Below, piece by piece: positions 25,251 through 34,973 of a stretch of DNA of 64,000 nt (position 1 is the stretch's first letter; each line of letters begins with the position of its first letter). The notes beneath the pieces are model-generated. The model was not told where the DNA came from, did no database searches, and worked only from the letters and a program-made list of their open reading frames with translations. The DNA lies in contig CALAST010000077.1 of NCBI GenBank assembly GCA_937889225.1, positions 4,929-68,928 on the forward strand. The letters are read 5' to 3'. The DNA is from an uncultured Lachnobacterium sp. (GTDB lineage Bacteria > Bacillota > Clostridia > Lachnospirales > Lachnospiraceae). The position numbers were made by a program, and so were the translations under genes.

Positions 25251-25280
25251 GTATAGTGAGGCAAGGCCGCCTCACTATAC
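25251..25280 (-). promoter_or_regulatory. Perfect hairpin in the cheW-cheC gap
   Basis: A 12-bp perfect inverted repeat, GTATAGTGAGGC with its complement and a six-base loop, lies between the cheW stop and the cheC ribosome site. No T-run follows. It may tune the relative levels of CheW and CheC/CheD. Confidence 0.6.
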
Positions 25281-25289
25281 ATAAATAAA

Positions 25290-25751
25290 TTAAACTGCCT
25301 CTTTTTCATCGATAATTGCATTAATTTCAAATAATGAAATCAACTGTTCACCATTTTTACCGATTCCATTGATAAAACTGTCCTTTCCGGCTCTTGCTGA
25401 TGTCTTATCAATTTCGGCTATATTCAATGTAATAACTTCACGCACTTCATCTACAATTACTCCAATTGAACCTCTTTCTACGATTTTTAAAATAATGATT
25501 CTGGAAGCATTTGTTATCACATCATCATCCAATCCCATCTTTCTGCGAATACTCATAACCGGAACAATTTCTCCACGCAGATTGATGACACCTTTGATAT
25601 ATGTCTGTGCTTTTGGCACACGGGTAATTTTCTGCATACGAACGATATTATCAATATACCCAATATCAATTCCATATTTTTCATTTCCAATCTGGACAAC
25701 AATATACTGTTTTGTTTCCATATCGCCGTTTTCGATTCTATAATCTGCCAT
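25290..25751 (-). CDS. cheW: Chemotaxis coupling protein CheW
   Basis: This 153-aa scaffold links receptors to CheA. The sequence is a single CheW domain: QYIVVQIGNEKYGIDIGYIDNI, then RVPKAQTYIKGVINLRGEIVPV, and GVIVDEVREVI. The ATG at 25751 follows GGGGGTG. It lies 16 bases past cheA. The length is standard. Confidence 0.95.
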   Translation of the reverse strand: MADYRIENGDMETKQYIVVQIGNEKYGIDIGYIDNIVRMQKITRVPKAQTYIKGVINLRGEIVPVMSIRRKMGLDDDVITNASRIIILKIVERGSIGVIVDEVREVITLNIAEIDKTSARAGKDSFINGIGKNGEQLISLFEINAIIDEKEAV

Positions 25752-25766
25752 TTCTAAACACCCCCA

Positions 25767-27848
25767 TTACAGTAATGTATTTGCATCTAAAATCAATGCA
25801 ACTTCACCGTCTCCTAAGATTGTTGCACCGCTGATGAGCTTGTTACCGCTAATATATTTGCCCAATGACTTAATAACGATTTCTGTCTGTCCCATCAAAC
25901 CGTCAACAACAAGACCTGCTTGCGAATCGCCTCGTTTTACAATAACAACAGTAAGGTTTTCCGGTTCTTCTTTTGGCTCAATATCAAGAACTCTGTCAAG
26001 ACGAATAAGTGGAATGACACTACCACGAAGGTGAATCACTTCTTTTGCTTCTACATATTTAATATCTTTTACCGGAATATCTTCAATATTTGTAATAGAA
26101 CCAAGTGCAATTGCATATTTTTCATCTCGAATCGTAACGAGAAGTGCTTGGATAATTGCAAGCGTCAGAGGAAGTCTTACTGTAAATGTAGAACCTTCTC
26201 CTAATTTTGTCTTAACTTCTACATCTCCGCCTAATGCTTCGATATTTGATTTTACAACGTCAAGACCTACACCACGACCGGAAATATCGGTAATCTTCTT
26301 TGCCATAGAGAAGCTTGGCATAAAGAGAAGGTTTACAATTTCTTTCTCGCTCATGTTATCAGCCTGTTCTGCTGTAATAACACCACGTTCAATCGCTTTG
26401 TTTCTAACAGCATTGACATCAATACCATTACCATCATCACCTACCTGAATGATAACGTTGTTACCTTCCTGATAAGCATTTAAGAAAATCGTTCCTATTT
26501 CCGGTTTGCCTCTTTCTGCACGAAGTTCCGCACTTTCCAAACCATGGTCTGCTGAATTACGAAGCAAATGCTGTAATGGGTCACCAATTTGGTCTACTAC
26601 TGTACGGTCAAGTTCTGTATCTTCACCTGTCATGTAGAGTTCCATTTTTTTATTTAAAGAACGTGATAAGTCACGAATCATTCGTGGGAATTTATTTACA
26701 ACGCTTTCAATTGGAACCATTCGCACTTTCATAACGGATTCATGAAGGTTTGTTGTGATTCTCTCTAAAGATTCTACCTGTTCACGGAATCCCTGATTTG
26801 CAAAATTGCCTCCATCTGTAGCACTAATTGACACAAGACTGTTCTTTGCAATCAAAAGTTCGGATACTTGATTCATAAGAGCATCTAACTTTTCAATATC
26901 TACACGAATCGTACGGTTTGTAGCAGGTTTTGCCGGAGCTTGTTTTTTAGCTGCCGCCTGTTGTGAGGCTGCCGGTTCCGGTGTTTTTACAGCTGGTGCC
27001 GCTGCCACTTGTGGGGCTGCCGGTTCTTCTTTCTTTTCTTCCTCTTTCTTTTCTTCTTTGTTTAAGTTTACTTCACCGCCAACTGCATCTGCGATTTCAG
27101 AAACATTTTTAGCTGCATGAATAATTTTATCAATACTTTCATCTGAAACAATCCAGAAACTGAAATCCAATTCAAATTTTTCATCTTCAATATCAAGTAC
27201 GCTTGGACGATTTACTATAATATGTCCAAATTCTTCTACTGCTCGGAACACAAGGAATGCTCTTGCTGCTTTTAAAAGACAATCTTTTTCAATATGTACG
27301 GTAATTCCATAAATTTTCTTACCTGCTGAAAGGGCAGTTTCTACTTCTGTCTTTTCGTCTTCTGTCAGCTCAAAGCCTTGATACTTTGCTTCTGCATCGG
27401 AAGCTACCAAAGCTGCAGTTTCCTCTTTTACTGGTTTTACAGGTTCTTCTACTACTTTCCCCTGTGCTTTTGCAATAAAATCATTTAATTCTTTGATAAT
27501 GATTTCATTATCTTCTGTTCCTTCATCGGAAGTAGCTTTTATATTTTCCAAATATTTATCTAATGCATCCAGACATTCAAAAAGAAGGTCTATCATTGCA
27601 CTATCTACTTTAATCTTGTCACTTCGAACTTCCTGAAATACATTTTCCATATCATGGGTAAGTGTCTGCATTCTCTTAAAGCCCATAGTGCCTGCCATAC
27701 CTTTTAAAGAATGGGCAGCACGGAACACTTCATTAATTGTGTCCTTATTTTCCGGTTCATTTTCCAGAGTCATAATACAGTCACTTAAGTTCTGTAAATG
27801 TTCACTACTTTCATCAATAAAAATCTCAAGATACTGGCTTACATCCAT
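25767..27848 (-). CDS. cheA: Chemotaxis histidine kinase CheA
   Basis: This 693-aa kinase phosphorylates CheY and CheB. The HPt domain has the phospho-His at H46 (RAAHSLKGMAGTMGF). A P2-like region (about residues 165-260) and an Ala/Pro/Glu-rich linker (about 265-310) follow. The dimerisation helices start at about 315 (IRVDIEKLDALMNQVSELL). The ATPase domain shows QLLRNSADHGLE-like N-box, DDGNGIDV and GRGVGLDVVKSNIEALGG, and the C-terminal CheW-like domain ends the chain. It lies directly after cheB, with one base between. Confidence 0.96.
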   Translation of the reverse strand: MDVSQYLEIFIDESSEHLQNLSDCIMTLENEPENKDTINEVFRAAHSLKGMAGTMGFKRMQTLTHDMENVFQEVRSDKIKVDSAMIDLLFECLDALDKYLENIKATSDEGTEDNEIIIKELNDFIAKAQGKVVEEPVKPVKEETAALVASDAEAKYQGFELTEDEKTEVETALSAGKKIYGITVHIEKDCLLKAARAFLVFRAVEEFGHIIVNRPSVLDIEDEKFELDFSFWIVSDESIDKIIHAAKNVSEIADAVGGEVNLNKEEKKEEEKKEEPAAPQVAAAPAVKTPEPAASQQAAAKKQAPAKPATNRTIRVDIEKLDALMNQVSELLIAKNSLVSISATDGGNFANQGFREQVESLERITTNLHESVMKVRMVPIESVVNKFPRMIRDLSRSLNKKMELYMTGEDTELDRTVVDQIGDPLQHLLRNSADHGLESAELRAERGKPEIGTIFLNAYQEGNNVIIQVGDDGNGIDVNAVRNKAIERGVITAEQADNMSEKEIVNLLFMPSFSMAKKITDISGRGVGLDVVKSNIEALGGDVEVKTKLGEGSTFTVRLPLTLAIIQALLVTIRDEKYAIALGSITNIEDIPVKDIKYVEAKEVIHLRGSVIPLIRLDRVLDIEPKEEPENLTVVIVKRGDSQAGLVVDGLMGQTEIVIKSLGKYISGNKLISGATILGDGEVALILDANTLL

Positions 27849-27849
27849 T

Positions 27850-28974
27850 TTATTTTACCCCCACTTTTTTTGTGATTGTTTCAGCAACTTTTTCAAGCGG
27901 TACAACCTCATCACAAACTCCTGATTCTGCGATTGCTTTTGGCATTCCATATACAACGCAAGTATCTGCTGTCTGTGAAATTACATGGATTGGCTTATGC
28001 TGTCCAAGTGATAAGATACCATTGGTACCATCCGCCCCCATGCCTGTCAAAACAACACAAACGACTTCATCAAAGCCACTCTTGGAAAGTGAATCATATG
28101 TAATATTTGCACAAGGTCTCAAACCTCCGATTGCCGGCATGTCATTTAACTTAATTTTATGGGAACCATCCGCATTTTTCACAACTTCCATATGTTTTCC
28201 ACCCGGTGCCACATAAACTTTGCCTTTTTCCAGCCTGTCTCCTTCTTGTGCCTCTTTTACAAAAATAGAACTGGTTTCATTTAAACGTTCTGCCATGGAT
28301 TTTGTAAATCCTGCCGGCATATGTTGAACCAATACCATTGGTGCATCCAAATTTTTTGGTAATTTCGGAATAACACTCTGCAATGCTTTTGGACCACCTG
28401 TGGAACATGCCAATGCAACCAATTTATTGCCAGTTGTTCTAGGTTTCAGTCTGTTAATCTTTACTTTTGTGGTTGGTGTTTCCATAACATTTTGGGTAGT
28501 AAATTTAGTTGTTCCTGCACTAGCTGTTGTTCGAGAAGAAACTCCTGAGCTTCTCATATTGCGAAGTGCTGCCCTGCTGTTTAAAACAACATTAATTGTG
28601 GACAATACTTTTTCTTTAAAATCTTCTCCTTTTGCTTCAGCAATATTCGTTGGCTTTGTTACAAAGTCAATTGCCCCAAGCTCTAATGCACGAATTGTAA
28701 CATCCGCATCTTTGGTTGTAAGAGTACTTACCATTACAACATTTGCTTTGATATTGTCTTTCTGTAATTTTTCCAACAGTTGAAGACCATCCATACGCGG
28801 CATATTTACATCAAGCAATACACCATCATAAGTCGTTTTCTTTAACTTTTCGTATGCTTCCTGTCCGTCACGGCAGTAGTCTTTCGCCTGAAAATTACTA
28901 TCTGAGTTGATTATATCACATATAACCCTCCTCATGAGTGCAGAGTCATCAACAACTAAAATATTTTTTTTCAT
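27850..28974 (-). CDS. cheB: Receptor methylesterase / deamidase CheB
   Basis: This 374-aa response regulator demethylates chemoreceptors. The N-terminal receiver has the phospho-acceptor D55 (GVLLDVNMPRMDG). A linker of about 50 residues rich in Thr/Ser follows. The C-terminal esterase has its Ser in ACSTGGPKAL, His in VQHMPAGFT and Asp in GMGADGTNG. I chose the ATG at 28974; the frame also has a TTG nine bases earlier. The gene overlaps the end of the PilZ gene by a few bases frame-shifted, suggesting coupling. CheR and CheY are not in the window. Confidence 0.95.
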   Translation of the reverse strand: MKKNILVVDDSALMRRVICDIINSDSNFQAKDYCRDGQEAYEKLKKTTYDGVLLDVNMPRMDGLQLLEKLQKDNIKANVVMVSTLTTKDADVTIRALELGAIDFVTKPTNIAEAKGEDFKEKVLSTINVVLNSRAALRNMRSSGVSSRTTASAGTTKFTTQNVMETPTTKVKINRLKPRTTGNKLVALACSTGGPKALQSVIPKLPKNLDAPMVLVQHMPAGFTKSMAERLNETSSIFVKEAQEGDRLEKGKVYVAPGGKHMEVVKNADGSHKIKLNDMPAIGGLRPCANITYDSLSKSGFDEVVCVVLTGMGADGTNGILSLGQHKPIHVISQTADTCVVYGMPKAIAESGVCDEVVPLEKVAETITKKVGVK

Positions 28975-28976
28975 AA

Positions 28977-29687
28977 CTACCAATTCTCCTTCTTTCTAAT
29001 ACGTCGGTCTTCTTCAAAAACAAACTTAATAAGAGACTCTTGATCTTCCTCGTCCTTGTATTCAAATCTGGCTCGCACAAGATATTTATTTCTTAATTGT
29101 TCTGCCGGCTCACAAGCTATAATACGTGTTGCAAGATAAAACGTCTTATCATCACTCACACGAAGAACTGATAAGATATAAGAATCCACTTCAAGTTCCT
29201 CTCCTGTAATAAATCGAATACCACCACCGCTCAAATCTTTTAATGTGCCAATTTGTTTTTCAGCAATATAATGAATTTTTGTTACTTCATTAATTAAATC
29301 AGATGTCTTTTCCATTTCAGCAACTTCTTTTGGTATTTTAAAATAGAGGAAATCTTGCAGATAAGACACGCGGAAATGTTCTCTCCGTTGGAACTTTTTC
29401 GGTACGCTTGTAATTCTTACAAGAAGCAGATAAAATCCCTCTTTCTTATAACGGTTTGTAACGATTGTTTCACAATTGTATAATCCACTCATCGTATAAA
29501 AAAGAAATTCGCAAGCTGTTCCATTTTGAAATAACACCATTTTCCCATTATCTGTCGGCATTGTTATTTCCATTTCTGTTGCTGAAACATAATCAAATAC
29601 GCTGCTCTTATATACTTTACCACCACCCTGATTCAAAAAACGAATATCAATTTTACTTCCAGGTTTTAGTACATCTGATATTGCCAT
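28977..29687 (-). CDS. Flagellar brake protein with PilZ domain (YcgR/YpfA-like)
   Basis: This 236-aa protein has an N-terminal YcgR-like domain and a C-terminal PilZ domain. The c-di-GMP-binding motifs RREHFR (about residue 104) and DLSGGGIRF (about 150) are both intact. Such proteins slow flagellar rotation when c-di-GMP is high by touching the motor or stator. The ATG follows GTAGGGAGATAGAA. It lies between flhG and cheB in the cluster, supporting a motility brake role. Confidence 0.9.
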   Translation of the reverse strand: MAISDVLKPGSKIDIRFLNQGGGKVYKSSVFDYVSATEMEITMPTDNGKMVLFQNGTACEFLFYTMSGLYNCETIVTNRYKKEGFYLLLVRITSVPKKFQRREHFRVSYLQDFLYFKIPKEVAEMEKTSDLINEVTKIHYIAEKQIGTLKDLSGGGIRFITGEELEVDSYILSVLRVSDDKTFYLATRIIACEPAEQLRNKYLVRARFEYKDEEDQESLIKFVFEEDRRIRKKENW

Positions 29688-29697
29688 TTCTATCTCC

Positions 29698-30576
29698 CTA
29701 CTTTCTTCGATTTAATAAATTAGAAAACATTTGACCTATTCCTCGTCGCATCTGCACCTGTTCATTTGTACCTTCCATAAGATTTTTAGCGAGAATTTCA
29801 TAGGCTTTGGCAGAATTGGATTTTGGGTCAAACAATGAAACTGTCTTTTGTGCTCTTACTGCCTTTTCAAGTGCCATATCTGTCGGTACCATACCAAGAT
29901 AATTTATTTTGCCATTTAAAAATCGTTCTACTACCGATTTTAACTTTTCATAAACAATCCGTCCATCTTCTACAGACATAACTTTATTTGCGACAATATG
30001 AATCGTTGTTTCTTTTTCAGAAAATGCAGGATTTTTATATACAGCTTTCAAAAGAGAATAAGAATCCGTAAGTGAACTTGGCTCCGGTGTACAAACTAAT
30101 AGCACTTCCGGACTTGCCATAACAAATTCCAATACTTGGTCCGAAATTCCTGCTCCTGTATCTATAATCACTACATCTGCAAGTTCATTTAACTCACTAA
30201 TGCATTTTACCAGATAAACAATTTGATCTCTTGTCAAATTATTCAAACCAATAATACCGGAGCCTCCGGAAATAAATCCAATGTCCATAGGACCTTTTGA
30301 GATAATTTCACGAATACCTTTTCCTTTATAAATCAAATCAGAAAGCGTATACTGTGGAATTACGCCATACATAACCTCTACATTTGCCATTCCAAAGTCT
30401 GCATCAAAAATAATAACACTTTTTCCTTGTTTTCTCAACTGTACTGCTAAATTTACTGCCAGATTAGATTTTCCAACCCCTCCTTTGCCACTCGTAATCG
30501 TGACTACGCGTGCAGCTTTTGCAGGTTTTTGATTCTTTAATTTAATAACATTTCGCAACTGTTGTGCCTGATCCAT
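29698..30576 (-). CDS. flhG: Flagellar number regulator FlhG (MinD-like ATPase)
   Basis: This 292-aa P-loop ATPase of the ParA/MinD family controls flagellar number and position together with FlhF. The deviant Walker A is TSGKGGVGKSNLAVN (residues about 28-42), with switch VIIDTGAGISDQV. GADFGMAN-like sequence (IFDADFGMANVEVM) is typical. The N-terminal basic region with Q-rich start (DQAQQLRNVI) matches the FlhF-activating DQAxxLR motif. It starts directly after flhF, and the pair is conserved. Confidence 0.94.
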   Translation of the reverse strand: MDQAQQLRNVIKLKNQKPAKAARVVTITSGKGGVGKSNLAVNLAVQLRKQGKSVIIFDADFGMANVEVMYGVIPQYTLSDLIYKGKGIREIISKGPMDIGFISGGSGIIGLNNLTRDQIVYLVKCISELNELADVVIIDTGAGISDQVLEFVMASPEVLLVCTPEPSSLTDSYSLLKAVYKNPAFSEKETTIHIVANKVMSVEDGRIVYEKLKSVVERFLNGKINYLGMVPTDMALEKAVRAQKTVSLFDPKSNSAKAYEILAKNLMEGTNEQVQMRRGIGQMFSNLLNRRK

Positions 30577-30578
30577 GG

Positions 30579-31766
30579 CTATTGCCCTCCTAACAGTTGT
30601 TTCACGACTTTCTGTGTATCAAATACCTCTATATCGTCCGGAACATTCTGCCCGTTTGTCACATAAGAAAGATCTGCTCCTGAATATAGCTTAATATTTA
30701 AGATATTGCCATAACAACTGGTTTCATCTAATTTAGTAAATATTAATTTATAATCTGAAATCTCATGATAAGTATCTACAATATCCAGTAAATCTTTATA
30801 CTTTATGGTAGCACTTACAACCAGATAAACCTCTTTTTTGTATTCTTCTTTTACGCCGTTTATCAGGAATTTCATATCTGCTTTCTGCTTATCATTCTTG
30901 TGGGAAAATCCTGCTGTATCCACAAAAATCAAATCATAGTCCATATATCTTTCTATTTCCTGATTTACTTCATCTACTGTATATACAATAGACATTGGTG
31001 AATCTAAAATATTTGCATAAATACGAAGCTGTTCTGTGGCTGCAATACGATAAGTATCCGAAGTGATAAAAGCCACTTTCATATTATGATCAACTCTGTA
31101 TTTCGATGCAATTTTTGCAATAGTTGTTGTCTTTCCCACTCCTGTGGGTCCAATAAAGAAAATTACATTTGGCTTTTTACCCGTTACGTCAATCGCCGTT
31201 GGCTGACCAAATTTCAAAATCATCTTCTGATAGACATTTGACAAAATTACATCAATACTATTTCCCGGACGAATTACTTTTTCTACTTCATCCATAATCT
31301 GATTTACATATTTTTCATTTACTTCATTATTTAATAAAGTGTTATATAAAATACGTACAAAATTCATCTCTTCTGAATTTTGCGGCTTCTCTGTATCCAT
31401 TTTTTCTATAGCTGCTTCCGGATTTACACTCGCCAGTTTCTGTTCCAACATTTCAGAGAGATTGTCCAATCTCTCTTTAAACTGTTTTTCTTCTTGCGTT
31501 TTAATGTTTTGGATTTCTTTCATTACAGAAACCATTTGCGTATTATTGGAATTTGCCGTTTCCTGCTGATAAACACTTTCTCTTGCCTGCATGTAATTAT
31601 CTTCAATCGCCGCTGTCACCTCATAAGTCGATGACTTAAAAATTTTAAACAATCCTTTGGGCTTAATTTCTTTTACATTCATAATTACAGCAGTCGGTCC
31701 GAATTCCAACTTCGCTTTTTCAATTGCTTCATCTTCTGTTTTTCCCTGAAATTTGTTAATTGTCAT
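30579..31766 (-). CDS. flhF: Flagellar SRP-type GTPase FlhF
   Basis: This 395-aa GTPase helps place new flagella. The N-terminal B domain begins KFQGKTEDEAIEKAKLEFG. A charged linker follows, then the NG GTPase: P-loop FFIGPTGVGKTTTIAKIAS (about residues 205-223), TYRIAATEQLRIYA, VDTAGFSHKN and the TKLDET motif. It lies between flhA (TAAATG junction) and flhG. Confidence 0.96.
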   Translation of the reverse strand: MTINKFQGKTEDEAIEKAKLEFGPTAVIMNVKEIKPKGLFKIFKSSTYEVTAAIEDNYMQARESVYQQETANSNNTQMVSVMKEIQNIKTQEEKQFKERLDNLSEMLEQKLASVNPEAAIEKMDTEKPQNSEEMNFVRILYNTLLNNEVNEKYVNQIMDEVEKVIRPGNSIDVILSNVYQKMILKFGQPTAIDVTGKKPNVIFFIGPTGVGKTTTIAKIASKYRVDHNMKVAFITSDTYRIAATEQLRIYANILDSPMSIVYTVDEVNQEIERYMDYDLIFVDTAGFSHKNDKQKADMKFLINGVKEEYKKEVYLVVSATIKYKDLLDIVDTYHEISDYKLIFTKLDETSCYGNILNIKLYSGADLSYVTNGQNVPDDIEVFDTQKVVKQLLGGQ

Positions 31767-33803
31767 TTACGCAGTCACCATCCCTACTGATTGTAATTCT
31801 ACATTTGACTCAACTTCGTTATAGGAAATAACAATCAAGTCTTTGAAATAATCCTCTGTCAGCTTTTTAAAGTACATACGCACAATTGGTGATGTAATAA
31901 TAATAGCATTTCTTCCCAAACTTTCCAACTTGCTTATCTCTGTCTGAACGGAATTCATAATTGCTCTTGTTTTTTCCGGATCTAATGTCAGATATGCACC
32001 TTGTTCTGTCTGTTTTACAGAGGACATAATTTCCTGTTCCACTTTTGGGTCTAATGTAACTACACTCGTAGTCTCATTCGCAGGAAAATATTTGTTTGAA
32101 ATTGCACGTTTCAAACTTTGTCTTACATATTCGGTAAGAACATCTGTATCTCTCGTACCATGTGCATGGTCTGCAAGAGTTTCAAATATGGTAAGCAAAT
32201 CTCGAATGGAAATGCCTTCCTGTAATAAATTCTGCAATACTTTCTGAACTTCCCCAAGTCCAAGCACTTTTGGAATAAGTTCTTCCACAAGGACAGGATT
32301 GGACTCTTTTAAGTTGTTTACCAAATTCTGTGTATCTTGTCTTGTAAGCAGTTCTGCAATATGTGTACGAATGACTTCCGTCAAATGTGTTGCAATGATA
32401 GAAGGCGGGTCTACTACTGTATAGCCAAGACTTTCCGCTCTTTCTCTTTGACTTTCCGTAATCCAAATAGCCGGCAAATGGAATGATGGCTCAAATGTAG
32501 GAATACCTGTAATTTCTTCTTCTACATATCCCGGATTCATCGCCATATAGTGGTCGAAAAGGATTTCTCCTTCTGTCACCTGAATGCCCTTTATCTTAAT
32601 AATATACTGATTTGGATTCAACTGAATATTATCACGCAAACGGATAATCGGAACTACCGTTCCCAATTCCAAAGCAATCTGCCTACGAATCATAACAACT
32701 CGGTCTAAAAGGTCACCACCTTGGTTAACATCCGCAAGCGGAATGACACCATAACCAAATTCCAACTCGATTGGGTCGACTTGAAGAAGCGATACCACAT
32801 TTTCCGGTCTTCTGATTTCTTCGGCTTCGGATTCCGGTGTCTGTGCTTCTTCTTCGATGCTCGCCACACTAAGATTCTGTTCCATTTTTCGGCTTGCAAT
32901 AACAAATATAACTCCAAGTGCACAAAACAGCCACCATTGCAATGGCGTTGCAATACCAAGGAAAATTAATACCACACCTACCATAAGAAGTACACGCGGA
33001 ATTCCAAACAACTGTTTTAAAATACCATCGGTAAATTCCGCAGTCTTATTTCCTTTTGTTACCAAGATACCTGTTGCCAAAGAAATTAATAATGATGGAA
33101 TCTGAGAAACCAAGCCGTCACCGATAGTAAGAATACCAAACTGCATAAGGGCATCCATAATTTCCAAATCTTGATTCATGATACCCATAACCGTTCCGCC
33201 TACAAGGTTGATAACGGTAATGATAAGACCTGCTGTCGCATCCCCTTTTACGTACTTTGTAGCACCGTCCATTGCTCCAAAGAAGCTGGATTCTTCTTGT
33301 ATTTTTTCACGGCGTTCTCTTGCCTCTTTATCTGTAATTGCACCTGTATTTAAATCAGCGTCTATCGCCATCTGTTTACCCGGCATAGCATCCAAAGTAA
33401 ATCGTGCTGTTACTTCTGCGATACGTTCTGAACCTTTGTTGATAACCATAAACTGAATTAAAATCAATACAATAAATACAATGGCACCAACAATGATATT
33501 ATTACCACCTACGAATTCACCAAATGTAGCAACTACATTACCCGGATCTCCTGTCAAAAGGATAAGTCGAGTGGATGAAACGTTTAAGGATATTCGAAAT
33601 ATAGTTGTAAAAAGAAGGAGGGTCGGGAAATATGACATATCCAATACTTCTTTTACATATAACACGTTAAACAAAATAATAAGTGCAATTGACATATTAA
33701 TTGCAAGCATTACGTCTAACAAAAGAGAAGGAATAGGCATGATAAAAAATATTACCGCTGCTAAAAGATAAAGCCCTACGCCGAGGTCCGCTTTTTTAAT
33801 CAT
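31767..33803 (-). CDS. flhA: Flagellar type III export gate protein FlhA
   Basis: This 678-aa integral membrane protein is the core of the flagellar export gate. Eight membrane helices fill the first half. The FHIPEP signature is MSYFPTLLLFTTIFRISLNVSSTRLIL. The cytoplasmic loop holds ARFTLDAMPGKQMAIDADLN and then the GAITDKEARERREK block. The C-terminal cytosolic domain binds chaperone-substrate complexes. The ATG follows AAAAAGGAGC. It lies between flhB and flhF. Confidence 0.97.
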   Translation of the reverse strand: MIKKADLGVGLYLLAAVIFFIMPIPSLLLDVMLAINMSIALIILFNVLYVKEVLDMSYFPTLLLFTTIFRISLNVSSTRLILLTGDPGNVVATFGEFVGGNNIIVGAIVFIVLILIQFMVINKGSERIAEVTARFTLDAMPGKQMAIDADLNTGAITDKEARERREKIQEESSFFGAMDGATKYVKGDATAGLIITVINLVGGTVMGIMNQDLEIMDALMQFGILTIGDGLVSQIPSLLISLATGILVTKGNKTAEFTDGILKQLFGIPRVLLMVGVVLIFLGIATPLQWWLFCALGVIFVIASRKMEQNLSVASIEEEAQTPESEAEEIRRPENVVSLLQVDPIELEFGYGVIPLADVNQGGDLLDRVVMIRRQIALELGTVVPIIRLRDNIQLNPNQYIIKIKGIQVTEGEILFDHYMAMNPGYVEEEITGIPTFEPSFHLPAIWITESQRERAESLGYTVVDPPSIIATHLTEVIRTHIAELLTRQDTQNLVNNLKESNPVLVEELIPKVLGLGEVQKVLQNLLQEGISIRDLLTIFETLADHAHGTRDTDVLTEYVRQSLKRAISNKYFPANETTSVVTLDPKVEQEIMSSVKQTEQGAYLTLDPEKTRAIMNSVQTEISKLESLGRNAIIITSPIVRMYFKKLTEDYFKDLIVISYNEVESNVELQSVGMVTA

Positions 33804-33842
33804 TGCTCCTTTTTCCCCTTTCTATAAATTAATCTTTTTTCT

Positions 33843-34973
33843 TTATGCATTTTTCAATTGATAAACCATTGCCAATATTTCTGCTACTGATTGGTATAAT
33901 TCAGGTGGAATTTCTGCTCCAATGTCTACATTATGATATAGCATTCTTGCCAATGGTTTGTTTTCTACTATTTCCACATGGTTTTCTTTAGCAATCTCTT
34001 TTATTTTGAGTGCCACATAATTTTCACCTTTTGCTAATACAACCGGTGCACTATTTACTTCTGCATCGTATTTAATAGCAACTGCAAAATGTGTCGGGTT
34101 CGTAATAACTACATCAGCCTTTGGCACATCCTGCATCATACGTCTTTGAGAGGCTTCACGCATTTTTTGACGAATCTGTCCTTTTATCTGTGGGTCCCCC
34201 TCGGTATTTTTATATTCATCTTTCACTTCTTGCTTGGTCATCTTCATTTCTTCATTAAATTTGTGTTTCTGATACATATAATCCACCAGACCAACCACAA
34301 CAAAAATAATACTGATTTGCAGACCAACATCTAAAATAATTTGCCCAACTAAAGCAAGTGCCTGATTTAAATCAATCTCATAAAGAATAAACAAACTCTC
34401 TGCTTCTTCTGATACATTATCATATGCAACATATGCAATCAACCCTATCTTAGCAATTGACTTTACCAATTCAAATAGCGAATCTTTTGAGATAATTCGC
34501 TTAAATCCACTAATCGGATTAAATTTACTTAATTTTGGCTCTAACGGCTTTGCGGATATTGTCCAACCCACCTGGTAAATCGTTACAAGAAACGTGATAA
34601 TAAGCCCAAACAGAAAAAAAGGCAGTACGATAAGCAACCACTCCACTATCATATTCTGCAAAAATCCGGCAACGGCAACAGAACTGACTCCTGCTTGATT
34701 TACCTTCATAAATTCTGCCATTCTTCCTAAACAGACAGAAAATACACTCACAAGTTGTTCGCCTACATATCCCATAAAAATTTTCAGCAACATAAACAAG
34801 ACAACCAATTGAAAGGACTCTGTCAAATCCTTACTTTTAGAAACTTTACCATCTTTACGAGCATCATCTAATTTTTTTTGTGTGGCAGGCTCTGTTTTTT
34901 CTCCGCCTTCACCATCAGCAAACCATTGCAGATTATATTCTAATATGTATTTTTGTGATTTTTTAACTTCCAT
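33843..34973 (-). CDS. flhB: Flagellar export switch protein FlhB
   Basis: This 376-aa protein has four membrane helices and an autocleaving cytoplasmic domain that switches export from hook to filament. The NPTH cleavage site (VVITNPTHFAVAIKYD) is intact. The N-terminal KTEPATQKKLDDARKDGKV is typical. I chose the ATG at 34973 (MEVKKSQKY, AAGGA in front). A TTG four codons earlier is unlikely. It overlaps the end of fliR by 11 bases, so the two are coupled. Confidence 0.96.
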   Translation of the reverse strand: MEVKKSQKYILEYNLQWFADGEGGEKTEPATQKKLDDARKDGKVSKSKDLTESFQLVVLFMLLKIFMGYVGEQLVSVFSVCLGRMAEFMKVNQAGVSSVAVAGFLQNMIVEWLLIVLPFFLFGLIITFLVTIYQVGWTISAKPLEPKLSKFNPISGFKRIISKDSLFELVKSIAKIGLIAYVAYDNVSEEAESLFILYEIDLNQALALVGQIILDVGLQISIIFVVVGLVDYMYQKHKFNEEMKMTKQEVKDEYKNTEGDPQIKGQIRQKMREASQRRMMQDVPKADVVITNPTHFAVAIKYDAEVNSAPVVLAKGENYVALKIKEIAKENHVEIVENKPLARMLYHNVDIGAEIPPELYQSVAEILAMVYQLKNA

